DNA of 64,000 nt from CSP1-4 sp963777975 (GCA_963777975.1 CAVZSO010000005.1:124001-188000), one strand, 5' to 3'. Shown: positions 20,318 through 31,209, counted from the first letter of the stretch. Made by a program: numbers and translations. The notes: generated by a model not told the origin, from the sequence alone.

Positions 20318-21718
20318 ATGCTCGAAGAGCCCGCCACGGACAGCCGCGCGGCCACGTTCCTTGCCGCGTTGCGCGACGCGCTGCCGGACCTCGACCTGTC
20401 GGTCGATCGGGCGGAGACGGCGGCCTTCCGGTACGACGAGACCGAGTACACCTATCCCGGCTGGCCGCTGGCGGTGGCGCTGCCGCGAACGACGGCGGAG
20501 GTCGCGACCATCGTCACCCTGGCCGCCCGCCACGCCGTGCCCATCGTGCCGCGCGGAGCGGGCAGCGGGCTGTCCGGTGGCGCCACGGCCGTCGACGGGG
20601 CGCTGACGCTGGTGACCACGAAGATGGATCGCATCCTCGAGATCGACACCGGCAACCTGGCGGCCGTCGTCCAGCCGGGTGTCATCAACGCCGACCTCGG
20701 TCGTGCGGCAGCCGAGCATGGCCTCTTCTATGCCCCGGACCCTGCCAGCTTCGAGATCTGCACCATCGGCGGCAACCTGGCCGAGAACTCGGGCGGGCTG
20801 CGCTGTGTGAAATATGGCGTCACCCGCGACGCCGTCCTCGGTCTTGAGGTCGTGCTCGCCGACGGCAGCGTCATCCGGACCGGTGGGCGGACGGTCAAGG
20901 ACGTGGCCGGCTACGACCTGACGCACCTGTTCGTCGGCTCGGAGGGCACGCTCGGCATCATCACCGAGGCGACCCTGCGCCTGCGACCGATGCCCGCCGA
21001 GAAGCTGACCGTGCTGGCCTTCTTCGCCAGCGTCGCGGCGGCCGGCGACGCGGTCGCCCGGATCACCGCCGCCGGCATCGTCCCCGTGACCCTCGAGCTG
21101 ATGGATCGCTTCACCATCCGGGCGGTCGACGACGCCGCGAACCTCGGCCTCGACCGGGACGCCGGCGCGATGCTGATGATCGAGTCCGATGCTGGCGGCG
21201 CCGCAGCGACGGACGAGCTCGACCGTGCCGAGCGCGCCTGTACCGAGGCCGGGGCGACCAGCCTGGTGCGAGCGAAGGACCCGACCGAGGCCGACTGGCT
21301 ACGCCAGGCGCGACGAGCGGCACATAGCTCGCTCGAGCGGGCCGGCGTGGCGCGCATGGACGACGTCGGCGTGCCGCGCTCGCGCGTGCCCGAGATGCTG
21401 GCCGCCATCGAGCGCATCAGCGCAGCGCACGAACTGCCGGTCGGGGTCTTCGGCCATGCCGGCGACGGCAACCTGCACCCCACGTTCGTGGTCGACCGCG
21501 ACGATCCCACCGCGGAGTCGCGCATCAACAGCGCCCGTGCCGCCATCTACCAGGCGGCCATCGACCTCGGCGGCACCATCACCGGCGAGCACGGCACGGG
21601 CATCGCCAAGCGCGCGTTCCTCGAGGCGCAGCTCGGCCCAAGGGCGGTGGAGGTGATGCGCTCATTGAAGGCCGCCCTCGACCCCCAGGGCATCCTCAAC
21701 CCCGGCAAGGTGCTCTAA
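20318..21718 (+). CDS. glcD: FAD-linked oxidase, glycolate oxidase subunit GlcD type
   Basis: 466-aa flavoprotein of the VAO/FAD-binding-4 family that oxidises 2-hydroxyacids such as glycolate or D-lactate. Visible motifs: PRGAGSGLSGGATAVDGA for FAD binding, GGNLAENSGGLRCVKYGVT, and the C-terminal metal/substrate region VFGHAGDGNLHPTF with TGEHGTGIAKR. ATG at 20318 follows a spacer of 134 bp to the divergent operon. No GlcE or GlcF partner follows, so it may act alone or with distant subunits. The gene is unbroken. Co-regulation with the demethylation operon is suggested by the shared upstream inverted repeat. Confidence 0.9.
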   Translation: MLEEPATDSRAATFLAALRDALPDLDLSVDRAETAAFRYDETEYTYPGWPLAVALPRTTAEVATIVTLAARHAVPIVPRGAGSGLSGGATAVDGALTLVTTKMDRILEIDTGNLAAVVQPGVINADLGRAAAEHGLFYAPDPASFEICTIGGNLAENSGGLRCVKYGVTRDAVLGLEVVLADGSVIRTGGRTVKDVAGYDLTHLFVGSEGTLGIITEATLRLRPMPAEKLTVLAFFASVAAAGDAVARITAAGIVPVTLELMDRFTIRAVDDAANLGLDRDAGAMLMIESDAGGAAATDELDRAERACTEAGATSLVRAKDPTEADWLRQARRAAHSSLERAGVARMDDVGVPRSRVPEMLAAIERISAAHELPVGVFGHAGDGNLHPTFVVDRDDPTAESRINSARAAIYQAAIDLGGTITGEHGTGIAKRAFLEAQLGPRAVEVMRSLKAALDPQGILNPGKVL

Positions 21719-21741
21719 GCGCTCTCGAGCTCTCGTGGCGG

Positions 21742-22377
21742 CTAGTGGCGGCGATAGGTTCCTTTGAGCGTGGCCGTGCCGAGGGCGATCTTGGCGGCCG
21801 CCCGCTCGAGGCGATCGGCCGGTGTCGCGGCGGCATCGGCCAGCAGGATGGGCAGCGCATAGAGGGTCAGGACGTAATGGTGCGTTCCGGATGGCGGACA
21901 TGGCCCTCGATAGCCGAGGGGGCCTTTGCCGAAGTCCGATCGACCTTCGCCTGAGCCATCGGGAAGATCGCCCGACGCAGCGGCGTCGAGACCATCGGTC
22001 GAGGCTGGGATGTTCCAGGCGATCCAATGCAGGAAGTCGCGGGCATCCGGGTCGCGCATGGTGAGCAGGTACGCCACCGTGCCGTCTGGCTTTCCCGACC
22101 AAGCCAGCGGTGGTGAGACGTCCTTGCCGTCGCAGGTGAAGCGGGACGGGATGTCGCCGCCATCCGCGAATGCCGAACTGGTCAAGGTGAAACGACCTGG
22201 CGGCTGCGTGGTCGGCGTTGGCACGATGGCGCTCCCCGTTGGCGTGGCTACGGTCGGAGTCGGCGAGCCGGCCGTCTCGCTGGCAGTCGGCAGGGCGACC
22301 GCAGCCGAGCTCGCCGGGACGCCACCACAGGCGGCGACGAGCAGGGCAAGCACGATCAGGCATCCCTGGGTCCGCAC
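21742..22377 (-). CDS. YbhB/YbcL-family PEBP lipoprotein
   Basis: 211-aa lipoprotein of the phosphatidylethanolamine-binding protein family (Raf-kinase-inhibitor-like). GTG start at 22377 gives a signal peptide with lipobox LLVAAC and a Pro/Thr/Ser linker. The PEBP fold follows: FTLTSSAFADGGDIPSRFTC, DVSPPLAW, DFLHWIAWNIPAS, GYRGPCPPSGTHHYVLTLYA. The DPDA and GPCPPSGTHHY motifs that shape the ligand pocket are intact. It ends 24 bp from the convergent GlcD-like gene. Bacterial members have no well-defined role. Confidence 0.88.
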   Translation of the reverse strand: MRTQGCLIVLALLVAACGGVPASSAAVALPTASETAGSPTPTVATPTGSAIVPTPTTQPPGRFTLTSSAFADGGDIPSRFTCDGKDVSPPLAWSGKPDGTVAYLLTMRDPDARDFLHWIAWNIPASTDGLDAAASGDLPDGSGEGRSDFGKGPLGYRGPCPPSGTHHYVLTLYALPILLADAAATPADRLERAAAKIALGTATLKGTYRRH

Positions 22378-22492
22378 CGAGGCATCGTAGGCGCGACGGC
22401 GATCGGGTGCACCAGGCCCGATCGCCCGGTCGGCATGTCGGGATGCTGCGCGTGCCAGCCAAGGTGGCACGGCCAAGCGCCATGTTCGGCCC

Positions 22493-22681
22493 ATGGAACG
22501 CCATCGAGAACCCCTCGCCGCCGTCCTCGCCGCCGTGGCCGTCTTCCTCGGCATCGTGGCCCCGGTCCTGATGCTCCTTCTTGCCGTCACGCTCACGTGC
22601 ATCGGCCTCGTGGCCCTGGCGATGGGCGCCGGATCGGGCGGCCGCACGGTTCGCCGCCGGGGCGTGCAGAATCCCCACTGA
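22493..22681 (+). CDS. Small membrane protein
   Basis: Possible 62-aa protein with one or two hydrophobic stretches (LAAVLAAVAVFLGIVAPVLM and LLLAVTLTCIGLVALAMG) and a basic C-terminal end (GGRTVRRRG). It fills the gap between the divergent PEBP gene and the nuclease-helicase gene and ends 39 bp before the latter. There is no recognisable family and no strong ribosome site, so this rests on position and hydropathy only. Confidence 0.35.
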   Translation: MERHREPLAAVLAAVAVFLGIVAPVLMLLLAVTLTCIGLVALAMGAGSGGRTVRRRGVQNPH

Positions 22682-22720
22682 GCCAGCGCGCCATCGACCC
22701 AGCAAGGGGATCCTCGCGGC

Positions 22721-25700
22721 ATGCAACGACACTCGGACGGCAGCGTCGTGGTCAGCGCGACGGACCTCGTCGGCTTCCTCGAGTGCGATCACCTCGCGAC
22801 GCTCGAGCTGGGCAAGGTCCAGGGTCTCTGGGACAAGCCGCACCATCGCAAGGATCCCGAGCTCGAGCTGCTCCGCGAGCGCGGCATCGAGCACGAGCGA
22901 CGGTTCCTGGAGCGCCGCCGCGCGGCTGGACAGACGATCGTCGACCTCCGATCCGAACCGACCACGGAACGTTCGGCGGCCGCCCTCGAGACCGCCCAGG
23001 CCGCGACCGCTGGCCGCGATGCGCAGCGGCGCCGACGTCATCTACCAGGCCACGCTGTTCGACGGGCGCTGGATCGGCTACGCAGACTTCCTCCTCCGCG
23101 TCGATCGGCCTTCCGCCCTTGGGTCGTGGAGCTACGAGGTGGCCGACACGAAGCTCGCCCGGGCAGTCAAGGGCGGCGCTCTGGTCCAGGTCTGCGTCTA
23201 CTCGGACCTGCTCGAGCGACTGCAGGGCGTCGCGCCGGAGCATGTCCATGTCGTGACCGGCGATGGGGTCACACACACCGAACGGCTCGATGACTACGCC
23301 GCGTTCTACCGATCGGTCAAGCGGCGCTTCGAGGCCGAGGTCTTCGGCGATGCGACGGCGCCTGCCCGCGACGCGGCGACCGCCGGCACGTATCCGGACC
23401 CGGTCGACCACTGCCGGGTCTGCACCTGGTACCCGGTCTGCGCGGATCGACGGCGCGCGGACGACCACCTCTCGATCGTGGCCGGCATGTCGCGCGCCGC
23501 GACCGAGCGCCTGATCGAGGCCGACGTGCCGACCCGCCGCTCCCTCGCCAGCCTGCCGCCCGTTCGCGCGATCGCAAAGGTCAACCCGCGGACGCTGACG
23601 CGACTGCGCGAGCAGGCGCGCGTCCAGGTCGCTGGCGAGGATGCCCGCGACCTGCGCTACGAGCTGATCGAGCCCGACGCCGAGCAGCCTGACCAGGGCC
23701 TCGCCCGACTGCCCGAACCATCGCCGCTCGACGTCTTCTTCGACATCGAGGCCGACCCGTGGGCCATCGAGGATGATCTGGGCTTTGGCCTCGAGTACCT
23801 CCTCGGCCTGGTGACGGTCGAGGCCGGCAGAGCCCGACTACCTGCCCATCTGGGGCCATGATCGAGACGGCGAGCGAGATGCCTTCGAGCGATTCATCGA
23901 TCTGATCGTCGAGCGCCACGCTGTCGACCCAGCGATGCATGTCTACCACTACGGCGGCTACGAGACGGGCGCCGTCAAACGGCTCATGCAGCGTCACCAC
24001 ACGCGCGAAGACGAGGTCGACCAGCTCCTCCGCGACGAGGTCTTCGTGGACCTGCTGAACGTCGTTCGGCAGGGCATCCGCGCCTCGGTCGAGTCGTACT
24101 CGATCAAGCGGATCGAGCACTTCTACATGACACAACGCGAGGGACCGGTCACCGAGGCCGGCTTCAGCGTCGTCCAGTACGAGACGTGGCGACGAGATGA
24201 TGCGCATCCCCAGCGTCTGCTCGACGAGCTGGCGGCCTACAACCGCGACGACTGCATCTCGACCTGGAAGCTGCGCGACTGGCTCGAGGCCCGGCGACGC
24301 GAGGCGCTCGAACGAGGGTGGTCGATGCCACGACCGCAGTCGTCCAGCTACGACCCGACCGATGAGACGCTCGAGAAGCAAGCCATCACGCGACAGCGCG
24401 AGGAGGCGCTCAGGGCAGGCATCTCGGAGGATGCCGACCGACGCTCCCCGGAGGAGCAGGCGCGCTGGCTGCTCTCGCGCCTTGTCGACTGGCATCGGCG
24501 CGAGGATCGTCCTGCCTGGTGGAACTGGTTCCGACTGCGGGAGATGCCGCTCGAGGAGCTCATCGAGCAAGGCGATGCCATCGGCGGGCTCGAGTTCGTC
24601 CGAGACCTGAGGGACGAGAAGAAGAGCGTCGTCCGGCGCTATCGGTTCCCGCGCCAGGAGGTCAAGCTCCGGCCAGGCAAGGTCGCCATCGACCCCGATC
24701 ATCCGCCGGAAGGCCTCGGCAGCGGTGCGGGCGACATCCTGCGACATCGACGACGAGGCGGGCACGATCGATCTCTTGCGGGGTCCGAAGAAGCTGGGCT
24801 TCCACCCGGTCCGGCTCCTGCCAGCTACGCCGCTCCAGTCGGACAAGCAGCGGGAGGCGCTCGGTGCAGTCGCCGACTGGGTCATCGAGCATGGCGTCGA
24901 CGCCGAAGGACCATGGCGCGCCGGTCGTGACCTCCTGCTGAGGCGGTCACCGCGGCTGATCGACGGACCGGCGTCGGGTCCGCTGCGGCGCCACGACGAA
25001 TCGGGCATCGACGCCGCGCGCCGACTGGCACTCGAGCTCGATCATGGGGTGCTCGGCATCCAGGGGCCGCCTGGGACGGGCAAGACATGGACCGGCGCGC
25101 GCATGGCCGTGGCGTTGATCGCGGCGGGTCGGCAGGTCGGCGTGACGGCACAATCCCACAAGGCGATCATCCAACATGCTGCGGGCCATCGATGACGCCG
25201 CCCGCGAGGCCGGACGACCGTTTCGGGCCATCCAGCGCTGCGAGACCGGCGACGACGCAGACCTGCTCGATGCGGTGGAACTGGCGCCCAACGCCGGGGC
25301 GGTCGGTGCCGACATGCGGGCCGGTCGGTACGACGTCGCCGCCGGCACGCCGTGGCTCTTCGCCCGCGACGACATGCTCGATGCGGTCGACGTCCTCTTC
25401 GTCGACGAGGCTGGGCAGATGTCGCTGGCCAACGTCATCGCCATCAGCGGCGCGACGGCATCGATCGTCCTGCTTGGCGACCCCAACCAGCTGCCGCAGG
25501 TGACGCAGGGCGTGCACCCGGACGGCGCTGATGCGTCCGCGCTCGGCCATCTCATCGGCGATGCCGTGACCATCGCGCCCGAGCTCGGCCTGCTGCTCGA
25601 TACGACCTACCGCATGCATCCGGCGGTCAACCGCTACGTCTCAGCGACCTTCTACGAGGGACGGGTGAAGACGGCGCCGTCGACCATGCAGCAGGCGATC

Positions 25701-26221
25701 GACGCGGGCGACCCCGGCGGCGTCGGGATCCGCTGGCGTCCCGTCGAGCATGCCGGCAACGACTCCAGCTCGAGCCAGGAGGCCGAGGCCGTGGTCGATG
25801 CATCGCAGGCTCTGGTCGGGACGTGCGTGGATCGACCAGGACGGTCGACGACGGACTCATCGAGAGCCGCGACATCATCGTCGTCGCGCCGTACAACCTG
25901 CAGGTCGCCGCCATCGAAGCCGAGGCTCGGTCCCGAGGGATCACGCCCTGGGTCGGCACGGTCGACAAGTTCCAGGGCCAGGAGGGCGCGGTCGCGATCT
26001 ACTCGATGACCAGCTCGTCGGCCGAGGACGCGCCACGCGGCATGGACTTCCTCTACGAGCGCAACCGGCTCAACGTGGCCGTCTCGCGCGCGCGGGCGCT
26101 GGCGATCCTGGTCGCCAGCCCGGAGCTGCTCCGCGTCCACTGCCGGACGCCAGAGCAGATGAAGAAGGCCAACGCACTGTGCGCCTACCTGGAGATGGCC
26201 GGATCCGGCGCCCGCGACTAG
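22721..26221 (+). CDS. TM0106-type RecB-like nuclease fused to SF1 helicase (frameshifted)
   Basis: Very large DNA-processing protein (about 1165 aa). N-terminal RecB/Cas4-like nuclease with a four-Cys iron-sulfur pattern: one Cys in GFLECDHLATLEL and a C-x2-C-x5-C in HCRVCTWYPVCADRR. Middle RNase H-like exonuclease segment: DVFFDIEADPWA, HVYHYGGYETGAVKRLM and AYNRDDCISTWKLRDWL. C-terminal DNA2/NAM7-type helicase: Walker A GPPGTGKTWT, Walker B VDEAGQMSL, GDPNQLPQV, TYRMHP, DKFQGQE and NRLNVAVSRAR. Six single-base insertions (about 23020, 23829, 24741, 25175, 25828, 25848) split it. DNA repair or defence are both possible. Confidence 0.85.
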
Positions 26222-26282
26222 GTCAGAGCGCCCGGCGGGAGTGACACGCAAGGTGGCACGGACCGCGTTCAGGATGCGCGAC

Positions 26283-27558
26283 ATGAGCATCGCTACGAAC
26301 GTCGTCCAGCTGCCGTCCAAGCCGGCCCAGCGCGCGCGCCGACGTGCGCATCGAGGGTGATGCGCTCGTCATCGAGCACCTGACCCTGCACGATCCGACG
26401 CTCGCGGCGTTCGTCGCCGAGCGGCCGGCAGACGATCGACCGACCCTCATCGAACGCGCCCTGCGCATCGGGCTGACCGCGCTCCAGGACGCCGGCGTGA
26501 GCGTCAACGTCGACGTCGTGCGGCGCGAGTTCGAGTCGCTGCTGGCCCAGACGCAGGTCGTCAACGAGCGCGCTGCGCGGACCCTGGAGGAGACGCTTCG
26601 CCAGAACTTCGCCGACGGCGACGGTCGCTTGCCACGCACCCTGGAGCGTTTCCTCGGCGATCGCGGCGCCCTCCAGGGCTATGTCAACGAGCTCTTCGAC
26701 CCGGCCAAGCGAGACAGCGCCATCGGCCGCATGCAGGAGCTGCTCGGGCGCTACTTCGATGGCGACGCCTCACGCCTCGCGACGCTGCTCGACCCGACGC
26801 GCATGAACTCGCCGCTGCACCAGTTCCGGACGGAGATCGCGGACGGTTTCGCCAGGCTCAACGAGCGTCTGACGGCCATGGAGGCTGCCGCCTCCGCCCG
26901 CGGTGCCGAGCGCGCCAAGTCGGCCGCCAAGGGCGCCGACTTCGAGGACCTCCTGGAGGTCGAGCTCGGGCGCATCGCTCGGGGCGCCGGCGACCTCCTC
27001 GACCGGACCGGCCTCGAGACCGGCACCGGCGTGCGCTCCAAGAAGGGCGACTTCGTGATCACGCTCGACGCGGCCATGACCAACGGCGCGGACGTGCGCA
27101 TCGTGGTCGAGGCCAAGGACCGCGCGCTGTCCATGCGGGCGGCCCGAGACGAGCTGCGCGAGGCACGGGACAACCGCGACGCGGCCATCGGGCTGATGAT
27201 CTTCACGCCGGCCCACGCCCCTGCCAGCATCGACCCCTTCACGGTCATCGGCGAGGACGTCTACTGCGTCATCGACCCCGACGAGCCCGACCAGGCAACG
27301 CTGGAGGCGGCCGTCAGACTCGCCCGACTGCTCGCCCTGGCCAGCCTCCGCGAGCGAGCGGTCGACATCGACGCCGCCGCCGTGGCTCAGGCGCTCCGCG
27401 GCATCCGCGAGGTCATGGAGTCGACGCGGGCGCTGAAGGCCCGACTGACCTCCATCAGCACGGCGACCAAGGACGTCTGGACCGGGCTCGACGCGCTCCA
27501 GGCCAACGTCCTCCAGAAGGTCTCGATCGCCGAGCAGGAGCTGCGCATCGCGCGCTGA
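26283..27558 (+). CDS. Uncharacterised protein with PD-(D/E)XK-like nuclease core
   Basis: About 425 aa, not assignable to a named family. The N-terminal half is helical and coiled-coil-like (NERAARTLEETLRQNF, ARLNERLTAMEAAA). The C-terminal half has an ordered set that fits a restriction-like nuclease: GADFEDLLEVELGRIA, then KKGDFVITLD, then VRIVVEAKDRALSMRAAR, i.e. E...D...E-x-K. The ATG at 26283 (MSIATNVVQLPSKP) is joined through one extra C in the CGCGCGCGCC run at 26331-26341; otherwise the frame starts at 26344. It follows the nuclease-helicase gene by 61 bp in the same direction, suggesting a shared transcript and function. Confidence 0.6.
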
Positions 27559-27634
27559 ACCACCTCCGTCATCCGGGAACCAGCCCCGGCGGTATCCTCC
27601 GTCGACGGGTCTTCGGATGCCAGGAGGATCGACG

Positions 27635-28581
27635 GTGGCGAGGCAGATGACGATGCAGATCGCGGATGGCACGCTGGGAGCGATCGGGCATACGCCGGTC
27701 GTCCGCCTCCGCCACCTGGTCACCGAGCGGATGGCCGAGATCGTCGTCAAGCTCGAGGCGGCCAACCCGACCGGCTCCTACAAGGACCGCATGGCCCTGG
27801 CGATGATCGAGGGCGCCGAGCGATCGGGCCGACTGCGCCCCGGTCAGACCGTCGTCGAGTACACCGGCGGCAGCACGGGCTCATCACTCGCCCTCGTCTG
27901 CGCGGTCAAGGGCTACCCGCTGAGGATCGTCTCGTCCGATGCCTTCGCCGAGGAGAAGATCCGGACCATGCGGGCCTTCGGTGCCGACGTCGAGCTGATC
28001 TCGAGCCCGGAAGGCATCACCCCCACGCTCATCCCCCGCATGATCGCCCGCGCCAAGGAGATCGTGGCCGAGACCGGCGGCTACGCGACCGACCAGATGA
28101 ACAACACCGACATGGTCGACGGCTATCTCGCCATGGGCGAGGAGCTGGCCGAGCAGGTCGACGGTCGCCTCGATGCGTTCTGCACCTACGTCGGCACCGC
28201 CGGCGCCTTCCTGGGCACGACCCGGGCGCTTCGCGCGCACATCCCGGATGTCCATCGCGTCGGCATCGAGCCAGCCGAGTCCGCCGTGCTGGAGGGCAAG
28301 ACCGGCCGGCACCCACCGGATCGAGGGTGGCGGGATCGGCTTCCGGCCGCCGCTCTGGTCGGACGACGCTGCCGATGAGCTGCAGTCGGTCTCGAGCGAG
28401 GATGCCATCGCCATGGCGCGCCGCGCGGCCAAGTCGGAGGGTGTCTGGGGCGGGCCGTCGACGGGCGCCAACCTCGTCGTCGCACTGCGCCTGGCGGAGC
28501 GGCTCGGCCCCGGGACATCGCGTCGCGACGCTGCAGGTGGACAGCGGCCTCAAGTACCTCGGCGGCGCGACATACCGCTAG
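27635..28581 (+). CDS. Cysteine synthase-family PLP enzyme (two frameshifts)
   Basis: Fold-type II PLP enzyme, about 315 aa. PLP lysine lies in TGSYKDRMALAMI and the substrate loop is EYTGGSTGSSLALVC. Start: GTG at 27635, placed 7 bp after a perfect AGGAGG (27622-27627); ATG 27650 is possible but has no such site. Extra A residues near 28303 (after EGK) and 28515 (after LGPG) break the frame; the rebuilt end is GHRVATLQVDSGLKYLGGA. The family includes cysteine and cystathionine beta-synthases. The aconitase X gene follows after 72 bp, so a different beta-elimination or replacement role linked to it is possible. Confidence 0.83.
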
Positions 28582-28653
28582 ACGCTCCGAGGTCGTCCCG
28601 CAGCGGGGCCGGAGGCGACGCCGCGCGATCTGCCGATCCGCCTCATCGAGCGC

Positions 28654-29848
28654 ATGGCGGCGTGGGTCGAGGCGCCCCGCCTCATCCCCATCACGCGTGC
28701 CCACGTCGACGGCTGCCTCTACCACGGTCCTGCTTCGCTCGACTTCGCACGCACGCTGGCCGAGAGCGGAGCGACCGTCACGGTCCCGACCACGCTCAAC
28801 GTCAGCATCGTCGACCTCCTGCATCCAGAGCTGTTCCGCGGGTCCGCGGAGATCAGCCGCCGCCGGCCACGAGATGGTGCGGCACTACACCGCCATGGGC
28901 TGCCAGGAGACCTGGACGTGTGCGCCGTACCAGCTCCACGAGCGCCCTGCCTTCGGCGAGCAGATCGCCTGGGCGGAGTCGAACGCCATCGTCTTCGCCA
29001 ACAGCGTGCTCGGCGCGCGCACCGAGCGCTACGGCGACTTCATCGACATCTGCGCCGCCATCACCGGCCTCGTGCCCGAGTTCGGGCTGCACACGGACGA
29101 GGGGCGCCTGGGCACGATCCTGGTCGAGATCGAGGGCGTGCCCGACGCGTCGCGTCGTCGCGACACCTTCTTCGCCCTGCTCGGACACCTCGTCGGGCGG
29201 CAGGTCGGCACCGCGATCCCGGTCATCGACGGCATCGACGCAGGCGACCGAGGACCAGCTCAAGGCCCTGGGCGCGGCAGCGGCCTCATCGGGTGCCGTG
29301 GCGATGTTCCACATGGTCGGTGTCACGCCCGAGGCGCCGACCCGTCGCGAGGCGTTCGGCGGACGAGCGCCGGCCCGCACGATCATCATCGGGCCGGACG
29401 ACCTCGCCGGCGGCGGCCGCCGAGCTGTCGACGACCGACAGCCTCGACCTCGGCGGCGGTGAGCGTGGGCACGCCGCACTACTCGCTCGCCGAGCTCGAG
29501 CGACTGCGCTCGCTGCTGGCCGGTCGCCACGTGGCTCCAGCCGTCGAGTTCTTCGTCTCCACGGGCCGCGACACGCTCGCCGGCATCGAGGCCGACGGCA
29601 CGGCCGCAGAGCTTCGAGGCGCCGGGCGTCCAGATCGTGACCGACACGTGCACCTACATCACGCCCATCCTCAGCGGACGGCCGGGTGCCGTGATGACCG
29701 ACTCCGCCAAGTGGGCCTGGTACGCGCCGGGCAACCTCGGCACCGAGGTGGTCTTCGCCGACATCGAGGAGTGCGTCGAGTCGGCCGTGCGGGCGACGGT
29801 CTGGCGCGACCACCGGACGCGAGCTGGCGCGGAGCCAGCGTCCGATGA
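28654..29848 (+). CDS. Aconitase X catalytic (large) domain (several frameshifts)
   Basis: AcnX/DUF521 dehydratase core, related to cis-3-hydroxy-L-proline dehydratase and archaeal phosphomevalonate dehydratase. Conserved runs, in order: ARHLIP-like PRLIPITRAHVDGCLYHG, VPTTLNVSIVDLLHPELF, GCQETWTCAPYQL, IAWAESNAIVFANSVLGAR, GHLVGRQVGTAIPV, ALGAAAASSGAVAMFH and MTDSAKWAWYAPG. Five or six single-base insertions (about 28860, 29246, 29410, 29451, 29610 and 29811) break it. No good start codon is visible before 28654, although PRDLPIRLIERM upstream looks coding. In one frame it ends with TGA overlapping the small domain; removing the extra base near 29811 instead fuses the two. Confidence 0.82.
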
Positions 29849-30252
29849 CCCAGGTCATGGTCGCCGGCGACGCGGACGGCGAGGTCCTCGTCCTGACCGA
29901 GCCGCTCAGCTTCTGGGGCGGCGTCGACGAGACGACCGGCGCCATCATCGACGTGCATCACCCGCAGCACGGGGCGAACGTCGCCGGGCGCGTGCTCGTG
30001 ATGCCGTCCGGCAGGGGCTCGAGCTCCAGCTCGAGCGTGCTGGCCGAGCTCATCCGAGCCGGCGTCGGACCGGCCGCCATCCTGCTCGGCGCACGCGACC
30101 CGATCATCGCGCTCGGGGCCCTTGTCGCCGAGACGCTCTACCGGCAGACGGTCCCGGTCGTGGTCCTCACCGCGGACGAGTACGAACGTGCGGCCGCGGG
30201 CAAGCGCGTGCGGCTGCAGGCTTCCGGCGAGCTCGAGGTGACGGGCGGCTGA
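29845..30252 (+). CDS. Aconitase X swivel (small) domain
   Basis: 135-aa AcnX small subunit or domain (DUF126, swivelling beta/alpha domain) that pairs with the catalytic domain. It shows SFWGGVDETTGAIID and the family serine-rich loop MPSGRGSSSSSSVLAELI, followed by VGPAAILLGARDPII. This part is in one clean frame. The ATG at 29845 overlaps the TGA of one large-domain frame, but the corrected large-domain frame reads straight into it (RPMTQVMVAG), so it may be a domain of a single-chain enzyme. Confidence 0.85.
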   Translation: MTQVMVAGDADGEVLVLTEPLSFWGGVDETTGAIIDVHHPQHGANVAGRVLVMPSGRGSSSSSSVLAELIRAGVGPAAILLGARDPIIALGALVAETLYRQTVPVVVLTADEYERAAAGKRVRLQASGELEVTGG

Positions 30253-30267
30253 CGCCGCCGTCGGATC

Positions 30268-30573
30268 TCAGCCGCCAGCGGCTTTGGCCTGCGCGACGAT
30301 GCCCTCGAACTCATCCATCGTGAAGGCGCGCATGGTGACGGAGCGGGCAAAGCCCCTCGCCGCGGCCACCAGCAAGCCTGCCGTCACCACCTCGTCGCTT
30401 GGCGCCTCGATGATGCTCACGAAGTCGTACTTCCCAAGCGTCCAGTAGGTGGCGACGATCCGGCCGCCCATCGCGGCTGCGGCTTCGGCATTGGCCTTCG
30501 TTCGAGCTGGCGTATCGGCGTAGGCCTTGGCGCCCTCGGCGGTCCAGTTCCCGAGCACGACGAATGTGGCCAT
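30268..30573 (-). CDS. GYD domain protein
   Basis: 101-aa protein of the GYD family, small ferredoxin-like alpha/beta proteins of unknown function. The name-giving motif is present as LGKYDFVSIIEAPSDE; the N terminus is ATFVVLGNWTAEGAKAY. Intact, convergent with the aconitase X gene (15-bp gap) and divergent from the NTF2-like gene across 225 bp in which I see no clear operator. Confidence 0.85.
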   Translation of the reverse strand: MATFVVLGNWTAEGAKAYADTPARTKANAEAAAAMGGRIVATYWTLGKYDFVSIIEAPSDEVVTAGLLVAAARGFARSVTMRAFTMDEFEGIVAQAKAAGG

Positions 30574-30798
30574 GGTCGGCCTCCTTGACGATCAGGGCGT
30601 CTGGCGTGGCATCGTCGCGACGCCCGCCGCGCTCCGGTCTTGAAGGTACTCGCGTCGCGTAGCCCGCGAATGTGGATAACTCCGGCGATTTCGGGGGTCC
30701 CGTCGCGGCTGCAGCTGACGTACGCTCAGGGTCGATCGAGCCAGGCGCGTCAATCCGCGCGCAGACGACGTCCCGGGCGCCGGCTCCAGGAGGACCAG

Positions 30799-31174
30799 AT
30801 GGCTGAACACCCGAATGCGACCGTGGTTCGCGAGATGAACGAGAAGATGGCCGCTGGCGACATGGAAGGCGCTGCCAGCAAGGTCGCTGACGACGTCGTG
30901 TGGCACGAGATCGGCCGCGCCGAGCCACGCCGTGGCAAGGCCGAGCTTGCGGCGTCGATGGGCGACTTCGAGGGCTACGACATCAAGTGGGACGTCCACG
31001 ACGTCACGGCCAGCGACGACCATGTCATCGCCCTCGGGACGGCCGTCGCCAGCAAGGACGGCAAGTCCCTGACCTACCGCACGGCCGAGATCTACCACGT
31101 CAAGAACGGCCAGGTCACCGAGCGCTGGGCGTTCTCGGACGACACCAAGCGCGATCACCGACTTCTTCGGCTAG
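30799..31174 (+). CDS. NTF2-like/SnoaL-fold protein (one frameshift)
   Basis: About 125-aa cone-shaped NTF2-like protein: VVREMNEKMAAGDMEGAASK, VADDVVWHEIG, YRTAEIYHVKNGQVTERWAF. Start ATG at 30799 has an AGGAGG at 30789-30794. One extra C near 31150 breaks the last turn; the rebuilt end is SDDTKAITDFFG with TAG at 31172-31174. It is followed directly by a strong hairpin terminator. Substrate or ligand cannot be inferred. Confidence 0.82.
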
Positions 31175-31209
31175 GAGCGAACGCGCGACCGTGCTGCGCG
31201 ACATCGCGA

